Shown here: positions 9,874 through 18,334 of the stretch, in pieces
How the letters are laid out: each line of letters begins with the position of its first letter
Numbering within the stretch: the stretch's first letter is position 1
Assembly: GCF_003259955.1 (NCBI RefSeq)
Contig: NZ_QLMK01000007.1
Coordinates: forward strand, 46,971 to 110,970
Length of the DNA: 64,000 bases
DNA from: Falsochrobactrum ovis
Lineage (GTDB): Bacteria; Pseudomonadota; Alphaproteobacteria; Rhizobiales; Rhizobiaceae
Direction of reading: 5' to 3'
Notes under the pieces: generated by a model
Database searches by the model: none
The model's input: only the letters and a program-made list of their open reading frames with translations
What the model was told of the DNA's origin: nothing
Position numbers and translations under genes: made by a program

Positions 9874-10620
9874 ATGAGTGATGAAGCCGGCTCGAATGAG
9901 AGGCCACCGCTATCCAATTTTGCGCGGCAGCTCCTGCAATTTCTGGACCGGGTAGAATACCGACGTGTCGTCCATATGGAGGATTTGGAAACAATTGGTC
10001 GGTTGCGCTATCGCTCCTATCGTACGCGCAATGTGATGGATGAATCGGAAGTGCCGATGATTATCGACGATATTGATCGCGATAGTCACGCTTTTGTCTA
10101 TGGGATCTACATTGATGGACAATTGGTAAGCACTTTGCGCATCCATTATATCACTCCCGATCACCGTCGAGGTACGAGCTATGCTTTGTTCCGTGATATT
10201 CTGGACCCGTTACTTAATAGTGGGATGAGTTTTATCGATCCTACGCGTTTTGCTGCCGACCCCGAGCTTCTGCGCGAATATCCTGCCACTCCCTATGTGA
10301 CCCTGCGGATCGCAGCCATGGCATCGGAATATTTCGATGCTGATCAATGTCTGGCATCGGTGAAGCCTGAGCATATGGCTTTCTATAAGCGCATTTTCGG
10401 CACCAATATGGTGGCGGAAGCTCGAGAGCATGAAGGATATGGCATTAAGGTCGGTCTAGGTGCAGCGCCAATCCGCAGTATTCGAGACGCGGTTGCGATT
10501 CGTTTTCCGTTTTTCAAGTCTCAACCGCACGAGCGACGGGCGATGTTCAGCAATATGCGGCATGAAGCTCTGCCGCTAACGATCTTGCCCACAGCGAAAT
10601 ATACCGGGCTTGGCGCCTAG
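9874..10620 (+). CDS. FeeM-like N-acyl amino acid synthase (GNAT/LuxI-like fold)
   Basis: This 248-aa protein resembles the FeeM/autoinducer-synthase-like acyltransferases: an N-terminal IGRLRYRSYRTRNV, then ALVSTLRIH-like core residues (GQLVSTLRIHYI), FIDPTRFAADPEL, and AHEHMAFYKRIFG-like C-terminal residues (KPEHMAFYKRIFGTNMV). FeeM proteins join an acyl group from acyl-ACP to an amino acid. The arginine and aromatic spacing fits that family better than true LuxI. No regulator of the LuxR type is next to it. The upstream neighbour is the GGDEF-EAL gene, 276 bp away, so co-transcription is uncertain. Confidence 0.72.
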   Translation: MSDEAGSNERPPLSNFARQLLQFLDRVEYRRVVHMEDLETIGRLRYRSYRTRNVMDESEVPMIIDDIDRDSHAFVYGIYIDGQLVSTLRIHYITPDHRRGTSYALFRDILDPLLNSGMSFIDPTRFAADPELLREYPATPYVTLRIAAMASEYFDADQCLASVKPEHMAFYKRIFGTNMVAEAREHEGYGIKVGLGAAPIRSIRDAVAIRFPFFKSQPHERRAMFSNMRHEALPLTILPTAKYTGLGA

Positions 10621-10766
10621 TGGAGCTTTAAAAGTCTCACTTATTTAGAGTTCCAAAAGAAGGATCCAAGGAAAGAGCAGATCACGGAGGGCACTTGATC
10701 AGAGATTGAACGTTGCAGCTCTTTTGTCTAAGTATAGAATAAAGATCAAAATGGGTGGAACTAAAA

Positions 10767-10988
10767 ATGGCTGAACACACTAATACGGCTCCTGCTGAGC
10801 TGGGCGCTCCTATGGATTATCCGGAGCACGAGAAAACTTATTCTGGCTTCACGATTTTGGTGAAGTGGTCAACGATCACGCTCATTGCACTGCTTATTGC
10901 CATGGCGTTTGGATTTTTTGTTGGCGGATTTATTTCGGCAGCTATAGTTTTCGTGCTTGTATGTGTTGCTGCCTGGTTCATCCTTTAA
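10767..10988 (+). CDS. aa3-type cytochrome c oxidase subunit IV
   Basis: Small membrane protein of 73 aa with a short polar N-terminus (MAEHTNTAPAELGAPMDYPEHEKTY) and two closely spaced hydrophobic segments at the C-terminus. This is the alphaproteobacterial aa3 oxidase subunit IV pattern, with the conserved MDYxEHExTY region before the first membrane span. The ATG at 10767 is preferred to the GTG at 10755 because GGTGGA lies about eight bases upstream. In related genomes this gene commonly precedes pntAA-pntAB-pntB; here only a pntB fragment follows. Confidence 0.85.
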   Translation: MAEHTNTAPAELGAPMDYPEHEKTYSGFTILVKWSTITLIALLIAMAFGFFVGGFISAAIVFVLVCVAAWFIL

Positions 10989-11067
10989 TCGGATAGAGCT
11001 CGTCTGCACGATTTGGGTGGATGTTTGGATGGTCATGCGGCCGAGCTGATGGCCGCCGCAACTGACT

Positions 11068-11340
11068 ATTAATTCAGAATTTGCGACGGCTGATGTTGCA
11101 TTCGTAATTGGTGCGAATGACGTAACCAATCCGGCGGCAAAGACCGATCCGCAATCTCCAATCTTTGGCATGCCCATCCTTGATGTTGATAGGGCGGGTA
11201 CCGTTCTGTTCATCAAACGGGGAATGGGATCGGGCTATGCAGGTGTGGAAAATGAATTGTTTTTCCGCGACAATACGATGATGCTTTTTGCAGATGCTAA
11301 AAAGATGGTTGAGACTATCGTAAAAGCGCTGGATCATTAA
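11068..11340 (+). pseudogene. pntB: C-terminal remnant of pntB (NAD(P) transhydrogenase beta subunit)
   Basis: The frame from 11068 reads [20 protein letters not shown] and continues to a TAA at 11338-11340 (90 codons). It matches the NADP(H)-binding domain III of PntB, including [31 protein letters not shown] and the DAKKMVE ending. There is no start codon, and an in-frame TGA lies a few codons upstream. The membrane part of PntB and all of PntA are missing. The remnant lies only 79 bases after the aa3 subunit IV stop, so a deletion of about the size of the pnt operon appears to have occurred. It cannot make a working transhydrogenase. Confidence 0.88.
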
Positions 11341-11341
11341 C

Positions 11342-11366
11342 AAAAGGCGGGTTCAACCCGCCTTTT
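11342..11366. terminator. Bidirectional Rho-independent terminator
   Basis: AAAAGGCGGGTT, one base, then AACCCGCCTTTT forms a 12-bp hairpin with U-runs on either strand. It sits between the pntB remnant and the convergent SAF-domain oxidoreductase. Confidence 0.85.
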
Positions 11367-11380
11367 ATAACTGAATGCAA

Positions 11381-12697
11381 TTATCCGTATATCATCTTAT
11401 CCTGAAGCGCACGCAATTCAGCGATTTTTGAGCCGGGCTGCGGAGACGCATTAGCGTAGGTGATAAGCTCGCCTTTTTTAATAAAGGAAGTCACGGTGCC
11501 GTTTTGCAGAAGTCCGCACGGAATTGCTTTCGCCGCCCGCGCGTCCGTTACAGTCATAACCCATGAACGATAGCAATATTGACCGATTGCATCGAGGCGT
11601 TCCCCAGGGTGCAGATCTTTCTTCGCGACAGCGCAAACTTCAGCCACTGGCTTGGGGAGGGGCACCATATCGGTCTTTCCGTAAAGCGCTACACGCGCAA
11701 CGGTAAGCGGCACTTCAAGCGAGGTGAGGTGATATGGGCGATGGAAAGTAAAATACGGGCCTTTACCGATTTTGAGATCTTCCAGCCGCTCATTGATACG
11801 GGGATGATCGACTTTCGCGACCACGAAAACGCCTGGCGATACGCCTTTACCGATGGAATAGTCGACCACGCCAGTTTTTGACAGCACGCCGCCATCCTCA
11901 CGTGGCACGAGGATGCTGCTGAGTTCGTCAATGGTAGCCCGGGGGCCATGCATACCCGCAATATCAGGCACCAGCCCGGTTGCATTGGCGATCGCGGCCA
12001 TTTCCACCATGGTTTTAGAGCCATCCACAAACTCGACCAGTAGGCGTACATTCATGTTTCGTCGATCGGCTTCTTCCTGATAATCATCAGGAATTGCATC
12101 AAAATTGAGCGGGTTGTTTTTGCCCTTACCGGCGGAGACCACCTCATAACCAAGAGCTGAGACAAACTCGATCAACTCCATGCAGGAAGAGGGTTCATCA
12201 CCGGCACCAAGTGAATAAACCACGCCTTGTTTATCGGCCTGTGCTTTCAGATAGGGACCGATGGTTACATCTGCTTCGACATTCATCATCACGAGATGTT
12301 TGCCGTTCTCAATAGCCTTGATGCCGGTTTGTGCGCCCACTTCCGGGATTCCTGTGGCATCAATCACCACATCAATCAGTGGGTTTGACAGAATCAGATC
12401 ATTATCACCAGTTACAGCAATTTTGCCGTTTTCAATGGCGCTGGTCATTGCGGATTCAGTGTTGGCTTCCTGAGCTCTGTCATCATTTCCATAAGCGGTG
12501 CGAACGGCGTTGAATGTATTTTGTAGCCGCAGGGCAGAGAGCGCGCCGACTTCGATGCCGGGCATGCGAGCAACCTGCGTGACGATATCTGTGCCCATTT
12601 CGCCAGAGCCAATAAGGCCAATTCGAATTGGTTTGCCGGTTTCTGCTCGTGCAGCTAGATCGCGAGCAAGGCCAACCAGGGCAACATTTGTGGTCAT
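11381..12697 (-). CDS. NAD(P)-dependent homoserine-dehydrogenase-like oxidoreductase with SAF domain
   Basis: This 438-aa protein has an N-terminal Rossmann domain (IGLIGSGEMGTDIVTQVAR), a central catalytic domain with SLGAGDEPSSCMELIEF, and a C-terminal SAF-like segment (residues about 350-430). Relatives are often labelled homoserine dehydrogenase-like or, wrongly, flagellar protein because of the SAF domain. They are thought to act on short sugar acids or aldoses, but the substrate here is unknown. It is convergent with the pntB remnant and shares the terminator at 11342-11366. Confidence 0.78.
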   Translation of the reverse strand: MTTNVALVGLARDLAARAETGKPIRIGLIGSGEMGTDIVTQVARMPGIEVGALSALRLQNTFNAVRTAYGNDDRAQEANTESAMTSAIENGKIAVTGDNDLILSNPLIDVVIDATGIPEVGAQTGIKAIENGKHLVMMNVEADVTIGPYLKAQADKQGVVYSLGAGDEPSSCMELIEFVSALGYEVVSAGKGKNNPLNFDAIPDDYQEEADRRNMNVRLLVEFVDGSKTMVEMAAIANATGLVPDIAGMHGPRATIDELSSILVPREDGGVLSKTGVVDYSIGKGVSPGVFVVAKVDHPRINERLEDLKIGKGPYFTFHRPYHLTSLEVPLTVARVALYGKTDMVPLPKPVAEVCAVAKKDLHPGERLDAIGQYCYRSWVMTVTDARAAKAIPCGLLQNGTVTSFIKKGELITYANASPQPGSKIAELRALQDKMIYG

Positions 12698-12851
12698 TGA
12701 TATCTCCGCAAAAACCTTACGCCTATGAAGGCGATAATTTTGTCACGCTTTATCGATAATAGTGCGTTATGGACAAACAGTGTCTATATGAAGCCTTGTC
12801 GTCGTGCATCCCAAAACTGCGCGACAAAATATGCACCCTACCGGAGCTGTA

Positions 12852-13523
12852 ATGTCCAATAATAATTCTTTCGATCTGATCATTTTCGATTGTGACGGCG
12901 TTCTTGTCGATAGTGAACCACTATCTTGCCGCGCTTTTGAAAAAGTTTATGCCAATCATGGTATTTTCTTGCCAGAAGGGCTGGTGGCGTCCGGTATCGG
13001 AATGAAACAGGCGGACATCATCCGCATGATCGAAGAAGCAACCGGACACAGTTTGCCCAAGGGTGCGGACGATGATTTCTGGCCTGAGACAAAAATTCTT
13101 TTTGCTGAGCATTTGCAGCCAGCGTTGGGGATTGCAGATTTTTTAAATGTGCTTACAGCAAAACGTTGCGTCGCATCGTCATCGCAACCGGAGCGTATTG
13201 CTTTTAGCCTAAAGAAAACCGGTATTGATCATCATTTTGGTGATGCGGTTTATTCTTCAAGCATGGTTAAACATGGCAAGCCTGCTCCAGATCTTTTTCT
13301 ATTTGCAGCGGATAAAATGGGCGTCGACCCGGCGCGCTGTGTGGTGATTGAAGATTCGCCCTTTGGTGTGGAGGGTGCCGTAGCCGCTGGCATGACAGCA
13401 TTTGGTTATACGGGCGGCGGCCATACCTACAAAGGCCATGCAGAGCGGCTGTTTTCAAAAGGCGCAGAGAAGGTATTTGCAAATTGGGACGATATTGCAC
13501 GCGAAATTTTGGTAGCAGCATAG
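12852..13523 (+). CDS. HAD-superfamily hydrolase, subfamily IA
   Basis: HAD phosphatase of 223 aa with motif I FDCDGVLVDSE, motif II ASSSQ, the Lys region KHGKPAPDLF, and motif IV VVIEDSPFGVEGAVAAGM. These are the signatures of phosphoglycolate phosphatase/beta-phosphoglucomutase-like enzymes. The ATG at 12852 has GGAG six bases upstream and leads straight into the first strand, so the longer frame from 12804 is not used. The natural phosphoester is not predictable. Confidence 0.87.
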   Translation: MSNNNSFDLIIFDCDGVLVDSEPLSCRAFEKVYANHGIFLPEGLVASGIGMKQADIIRMIEEATGHSLPKGADDDFWPETKILFAEHLQPALGIADFLNVLTAKRCVASSSQPERIAFSLKKTGIDHHFGDAVYSSSMVKHGKPAPDLFLFAADKMGVDPARCVVIEDSPFGVEGAVAAGMTAFGYTGGGHTYKGHAERLFSKGAEKVFANWDDIAREILVAA

Positions 13524-13593
13524 AGTGTAGTCTTGCCGTACCTCTAATATCATTTAGAGATAGCAGTATCAGTTCAGCAGAGAGTTTCAGAGT

Positions 13594-14070
13594 ATGAAAG
13601 AAGCAATTACGCTTGACCAGTTGCGTGAAGCGATTGGTACGGAAGTCGGATGTTCTGAGTGGCGCGTGGTAACTCAGGCAATGATTAATCAGTTTGCCGA
13701 TGCGACCGACGATCATCAATTTATTCATGTCGACCCGGAACGCGCCGCCAAAGAAACCCCTTTTGGCGGAACCATCGCCCATGGCTTCCTGACATTATCG
13801 TTGCTCTCTACGCTGGCTTTTGAAGCGCTGCCGATGCTCGAAGGTGCAACCATGGGTATTAATTATGGCTTCGACAAAGTGCGTTTCATGACGCCGGTAA
13901 AGTCAGGAGCTCGTGTGCGTGCACGCTTTAAACTCGCGGATGCTGACATTCGCCCGTCAGGCCGGGTGGTCAACCATTATGATGTAACGCTGGAGGTTGA
14001 AAATTCGCTCAAGCCAGCGCTGACAGCAACCTGGCTAACTATTGCTGTTGTGCAGCCGCCAGAAGCTTAA
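13594..14070 (+). CDS. MaoC-like (R)-specific enoyl-CoA hydratase/dehydratase
   Basis: Hot-dog-fold protein of 158 aa with the MaoC hydratase motif FADATDDHQFIHVD (Asp and His catalytic) followed by GTIAHGFLTLSLLS. It resembles the NodN/PhaJ-type MaoC group, which hydrates 2-enoyl-CoA to (R)-3-hydroxyacyl-CoA. It follows the HAD gene by 70 bp in the same direction and may share its transcript. The acyl-chain preference is unknown. Confidence 0.85.
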   Translation: MKEAITLDQLREAIGTEVGCSEWRVVTQAMINQFADATDDHQFIHVDPERAAKETPFGGTIAHGFLTLSLLSTLAFEALPMLEGATMGINYGFDKVRFMTPVKSGARVRARFKLADADIRPSGRVVNHYDVTLEVENSLKPALTATWLTIAVVQPPEA

Positions 14071-14084
14071 ACTTTCATCCGCAT

Positions 14085-15266
14085 TTAGGATTGAATGAGC
14101 CGTCCTTCTTCGTCAAGAGGGGCGGCTTTGTCCTTATAGGGACCCATCAATTCCCGAAAGAAAAACGGGCCATGTAAAAACATGCAGAAATCGTAGAAAT
14201 TCTTTTTCTCTGCGCCGCGCAGGAAAAGCAAATGCATTAGGAAAAAATTTCCTTTTGAGCGTTTGTAGCGCCCCGCGCTATGAACATTTTTGAAGCGTAT
14301 ACGATTGATGAGAGGAGGGTTGTTCGTAGCTATTTTAAGATCTCTAGCGGGCTCTGAGCCGTAAAAATGGATTATGTCCGTGAGCACCTGAAATTCAGAC
14401 CAGAACACCGGACTTTCATTTAAAACCACTCGGACATCTTCGCGCAGGCTCTGAGCACGCGGATGAAGCGCTATCATGAGCAGGCAAGAGCCAATTGCAA
14501 GCAAAGACACTGGTTGTTTTTGTAGAAGGTGAGGGTGTTCACGCTGGATATCGGCAAGCGCTTCAATTGCCGGCACTGTTCCCAGACTATGCCCAACTAC
14601 AACCACTTCATCAGCATCGGTATTTTCGAGCTTATCCTTCAACGCTTGCGCAAATGCTTTGCGCCGTTGAAGCAATTTATCATTGCGTTGATAGATACGA
14701 TCATAGGCTGCGGACCAATCATCAAGAAGATAGGACATGAAAATCTTGTCGCCCGGACGGCGAATAAGAAACATTGCCACTGCTGCTGCAAGAGAGGCTG
14801 ACCAGAGCAGGTTCAACGAGGAAAAGCCCATTAGCTGTGGGGCCAGCGTTATCAGGCCAGCGATAAGGATGAGCAACAAAGACAGCAAGAACGGCCAAAG
14901 GAAAAATATCACAAAGCGCCAGCTTGTTATTAGATAGCGCCATAAGGTCCCTGTGAAGAGGATATTCATAAAGGAGCGGAAGCCTGTCAGCATACGCAAA
15001 GGCGTAGAACGGGCTGCATAATCATCAAATATGTCGGCAGTTCCGAATTGGCAAAATTCGGTTTCGCAACTCCAGCCATTTCCCTGTGTCGTGATTTTCA
15101 TATGTCCACGATTATCGGCCTCATCTTGCATGGGCGGCAAACGGGTTTTAGCATTCCAGAGACGGTCGAAGTCTCGCAAAGCCTGTGCGTGGCGAATACG
15201 CACCGATTTGGGGTGCAGGCCTTCATAACCAGTGAACTGAATAACGAGTCGTTTTCGAGTGGGCAT
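14085..15266 (-). CDS. Alpha/beta-hydrolase-like membrane protein with GHSLG motif
   Basis: This 393-aa protein has two hydrophobic segments (about 117-143 and 150-167), then a lipase/esterase elbow GHSLG (225-229, preceded by DEVVVV) typical of an alpha/beta hydrolase. A likely Asp/His pair further on is not obvious. It is probably an inner-membrane protein with a cytoplasmic hydrolase-like domain. I do not recognise a characterised family. It is convergent with the MaoC gene, separated by 14 bp. Confidence 0.6.
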   Translation of the reverse strand: MPTRKRLVIQFTGYEGLHPKSVRIRHAQALRDFDRLWNAKTRLPPMQDEADNRGHMKITTQGNGWSCETEFCQFGTADIFDDYAARSTPLRMLTGFRSFMNILFTGTLWRYLITSWRFVIFFLWPFLLSLLLILIAGLITLAPQLMGFSSLNLLWSASLAAAVAMFLIRRPGDKIFMSYLLDDWSAAYDRIYQRNDKLLQRRKAFAQALKDKLENTDADEVVVVGHSLGTVPAIEALADIQREHPHLLQKQPVSLLAIGSCLLMIALHPRAQSLREDVRVVLNESPVFWSEFQVLTDIIHFYGSEPARDLKIATNNPPLINRIRFKNVHSAGRYKRSKGNFFLMHLLFLRGAEKKNFYDFCMFLHGPFFFRELMGPYKDKAAPLDEEGRLIQS

Positions 15267-15617
15267 TTGAGATTAGAAGTCTAAACAGGGAAGGGCGGTG
15301 ATCTTTTCCGAATTCTTTTTTCGGGAAGAATCTGGATCAGGATGGGCAAAATGTGGCTGGTGAATAGCCTATTTATCCGCCTTCAACCATCTTTAAAGGG
15401 CGATAAAATGATAATTTGGCTTCAATAATCCATAAAGTTACATCTTCTAGTGGACAGGGAAATGTCTATCTGATAATAGCCAGCACCAATTTGCAGCGTT
15501 GTGTTGCGAAGCTTGGGAGCCCCTGGGGTATCCAGTTGACTCTTTAAACTGGAAACCGTTAAGAGACCCCCGATCGCCTCAGGCTTAACTTAAATTCTAA
15601 CCGATACGGGAATACAC
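15267..15617. other. Intergenic region before rpsU
   Basis: The 351-bp gap separates the divergent hydrolase gene and rpsU. It should hold the rpsU promoter and leader. TCCAGTT (15531-15537) pairs with AACTGGA (15547-15553) in a short stem about 65 bp before the rpsU start, which could be leader structure. Nothing else is recognisable. Confidence 0.35.
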
Positions 15618-15851
15618 GTGCAGGTACTCGTCCGCGATAATAATGTTGATCAGGCTCTCCGCGCTCTCAAGAAAAAGATGCAGCGCGAAGGTATCTTCCG
15701 CGAAATGAAGATGCGTGGGCATTATGAAAAGCCTTCTGAAAAGCGGGCCCGTGAAAAGGCTGAGGCCGTGCGCCGCGCCCGTAAGCTGGCCCGTAAGCGT
15801 GCACAGCGCGAAGGCCTGCTCACCGGCGGTCGTACTGCAGCGGTACGTTAA
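15618..15851 (+). CDS. rpsU: 30S ribosomal protein S21
   Basis: Basic 77-aa protein beginning with [20 protein letters not shown], with [19 protein letters not shown] and a Lys/Arg-rich tail. This is a standard bS21, which binds the 30S platform near the anti-Shine-Dalgarno of 16S rRNA. It begins with GTG at 15618. Confidence 0.97.
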   Translation: MQVLVRDNNVDQALRALKKKMQREGIFREMKMRGHYEKPSEKRAREKAEAVRRARKLARKRAQREGLLTGGRTAAVR

Positions 15852-15881
15852 TAATTTGGCATTTATCGATGTCTTTTATTT

Positions 15882-15910
15882 GCCGGCGTGACCTCGGGCT
15901 GCGCCGGTTT
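15882..15910 (+). terminator. Weak stem-loop after rpsU
   Basis: CCGGCG (15883-15888) pairs with CGCCGG (15902-15907), followed by a short T-run. The stem is only 6 bp, so terminator activity is doubtful. Confidence 0.35.
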
Positions 15911-16107
15911 CTGCTCGTGTTAAATTCGAGGCTTTATTTAATTAAGGGTATCTATTAAAGTTCAGCATTGAACAAGGATGCCAATAGGTTTCTAAGCTCG
16001 GAATGGCCTTTGTCAGAAAAGGCTAAGGGCCGTGCCGGACCGTGATCTGCCGACAGGGAATGGTTGGGCAGTCGTTGAGGGTTCCAGTCATAAAAGGAAC
16101 GCAGTAA

Positions 16108-16986
16108 TTGCCTATGCAGCTAAGAAAATCTTTCGCTTTACCAAAACCTGCTGAAATTCTGGCGGGAGGCAAGAGGCGACAAGGATTATTAGCTCTTTCA
16201 GCTGCGCTGATTATTGCGCTGGCGGGATGCCAGTCTTCCTCGATAAATACGGCTTTGAGCCCGGTTGACCGTGCACAGGGTTCAACTGAAAATATCAGCT
16301 CGTTGACCAGTGTGATCCAGAGCAATCCGAACGATCCTGAAGCCTATAATGTGCGCGGTTCGGCCTATGGAAAAGCTGGGCGTTATCGTGAAGCGCTTAA
16401 GGATTTTGACAAAGCAATCGCGCTTAATAGCGGCTATTATCAGGCCTATGCTAATCGTGCGCTCGTATATCGCTATATGGGGGACAATAGCAAAGCGGTG
16501 CAGGATTATAGCCGGGCAATCCAAATCAATCCGCAATATGATTCGGCCTATATTGGGCGCGGTAATGTTTACCGGCAGGCAGGTCAGTTAGATCAGGCTC
16601 TTAATGACTTTAATCAAGCAATTGCTCTGCAAACGACCGATGGGCGAGCATATCACAATCGTGGTCTGATCTATCAGATTAAAGGCCAACACAAACAGGC
16701 CATTGAGGATTTTTCAAAAGCGATTTCGCTGAATTCAACAGCTCCAGAGCCGTATAATGGCCGGGGGATTTCCTATGTTGCATTGGGCGATAACGATAAC
16801 GCTTTTGACGATTTCAACACTGCCATTAATCTTGATAATAAACGGGCAGAAAGTTGGGCCAATCAGGCATTGGTCTATGAACAGCGTGGTGAGAAGGCTA
16901 AGGCGGCAAAATCCTATGCCCGCGCTCTCCAGCTTGATCCGAAATATCAGCCAGCCAGAGATGGAGTTGCGCGAACGCGTGCATAA
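16108..16986 (+). CDS. TPR-repeat lipoprotein
   Basis: This 292-aa protein has a signal sequence ending in a lipobox (ALAGC), then about six or seven tetratricopeptide repeats with the usual A/Y-x-x-G-x-A pattern, such as AYNVRGSAYGKAGRYREAL and AYHNRGLIYQIKGQHKQAI. It is probably anchored on the outer or inner membrane facing the periplasm and acts as a protein scaffold (NlpI-like). A TTG at 16108 has AAGGA nine bases upstream; an ATG at 16114 is the other possible start. No operon partner is evident. Confidence 0.85.
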   Translation: MPMQLRKSFALPKPAEILAGGKRRQGLLALSAALIIALAGCQSSSINTALSPVDRAQGSTENISSLTSVIQSNPNDPEAYNVRGSAYGKAGRYREALKDFDKAIALNSGYYQAYANRALVYRYMGDNSKAVQDYSRAIQINPQYDSAYIGRGNVYRQAGQLDQALNDFNQAIALQTTDGRAYHNRGLIYQIKGQHKQAIEDFSKAISLNSTAPEPYNGRGISYVALGDNDNAFDDFNTAINLDNKRAESWANQALVYEQRGEKAKAAKSYARALQLDPKYQPARDGVARTRA

Positions 16987-17228
16987 AGGCTCTCATTGGG
17001 CCGGCCTCGCAGCGGTCCTTAGCGCGTGATCATAAGAGCCCCTTCTTTTCAAGAACTTCGACCGAATCGGTGGGTGTCCAGTGATCTGGCTCAGGGGGCG
17101 TAAGCGGGTTCAACCGTGAAAGCAGCTTGTGATGTCTTTCACGTTTATGCTCTCCGCATCAACGTGAACGGACGCCAATTTATTCAGCACGGCTTTCCTT
17201 TAGCAAAGAGCGAGATATATAATGGTTT

Positions 17229-17639
17229 ATGTCGCTTTTTGATCATATTGGCTTTGCTACCAACGGTCTGCGTCGCAGTCTTTCTTTCTATGAAAGCTGT
17301 ATGCCCAAGATCGGGCTCGCGATCATCGCGCCTTCCGATAAAGGTTTTTTCATCAGTGGTGGCGAAAAGGCTCCCGTGCCTTTTTTGTGGGTCCATCGAA
17401 AAATTTCAGGCACTGAAAAAGCTTCCGAAAAACCTTCAATGAGCCGTTTGCATTTGATGTTTACGGCCGATAGCCAGGAAGCTGTTAACGCTTTTCATCA
17501 GGCAGCCATTGAGGGCGGGGGCACCGAAAGCGGTGCGCCCGCATATCAGGGCGCAGAAGTGATGAAATATTATGCTGGCTTAGTTTTTGATCCCGATGGC
17601 AATATGCTTGAGGTCGGCTTTCGTCAAAAAAGACGCTGA
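17229..17639 (+). CDS. VOC/glyoxalase superfamily protein
   Basis: Small protein of 136 aa with the vicinal-oxygen-chelate fold pattern: an N-terminal FDHIGFATNGLRRSLSFYE and a C-terminal GLVFDPDGNMLEVGF, carrying the likely metal ligands His and Glu. Such proteins include glyoxalase, fosfomycin-resistance and dioxygenase-like enzymes; the substrate is unknown. It is convergent with metI. Confidence 0.82.
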   Translation: MSLFDHIGFATNGLRRSLSFYESCMPKIGLAIIAPSDKGFFISGGEKAPVPFLWVHRKISGTEKASEKPSMSRLHLMFTADSQEAVNAFHQAAIEGGGTESGAPAYQGAEVMKYYAGLVFDPDGNMLEVGFRQKRR

Positions 17640-17668
17640 TTCTTTGTGGTCTAATCGGCTTTCTAGAT

Positions 17669-18334
17669 TTATGCGCGCAGATTGCGCTTATCCAGTCGGC
17701 TGACGAGGCGATCCCCGATCCACTGAATGCCACAGACCATTATGATCAAGATTATGACCACAGCGATCATGACGTTTGTTTCAAAGCGCTGATAGCCATA
17801 GCGAATTGCCAGATCGCCGAGGCCGCCTGCGCCTATGGCTCCGGCCATGGCGGACGCGCCAACCAGCGTGATGACTGTCACAGTAAAGCCTGCAACAATG
17901 CCCGGAAGGGCTTCTGGCACCAGCACTTCGCGAATTATCGTCCAGCGGTTTGCACCCATTGATCGAGCTGCCTCAACTAGCCCGTGGTCAACTTCGCGCA
18001 ATGAAACTTCAGCAATCCGCGCATAATACGGAATGGCAGCGATAGAAAGAGGTACAATTGATGCCCATGTGCCGATGGATGTTCCGACAATAAACCGGGT
18101 AACCGGGATCAGGGCTACAAGCAGGATAATGAACGGCACGGAGCGAAAGCCGTTGATCAGCGCTCCGAGAACGGTGTTGATTGTCAGATTTTGCGCAAGG
18201 CCGCCGCGTTCGGTAAGAATCATGATCAGCGCTAAAGGCAAGCCGACCACAAGCGAGATTAGGCTTGAAAATCCTGTCATGATGATGGTCTCCCAAAAGG
18301 AGCGCCAAAGCAGATCAAGCATCGCCTGAGACAT
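17669..18334 (-). CDS. metI: D/L-methionine ABC transporter permease MetI
   Basis: Integral membrane permease of 221 aa with about five hydrophobic segments and the EAA loop AARSMGANRWTIIREVLVPEALPG, a signature of methionine importer permeases. It overlaps the end of metN by 20 bp, suggesting translational coupling. MetI forms the transmembrane channel of the MetNIQ importer. Confidence 0.93.
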   Translation of the reverse strand: MSQAMLDLLWRSFWETIIMTGFSSLISLVVGLPLALIMILTERGGLAQNLTINTVLGALINGFRSVPFIILLVALIPVTRFIVGTSIGTWASIVPLSIAAIPYYARIAEVSLREVDHGLVEAARSMGANRWTIIREVLVPEALPGIVAGFTVTVITLVGASAMAGAIGAGGLGDLAIRYGYQRFETNVMIAVVIILIIMVCGIQWIGDRLVSRLDKRNLRA

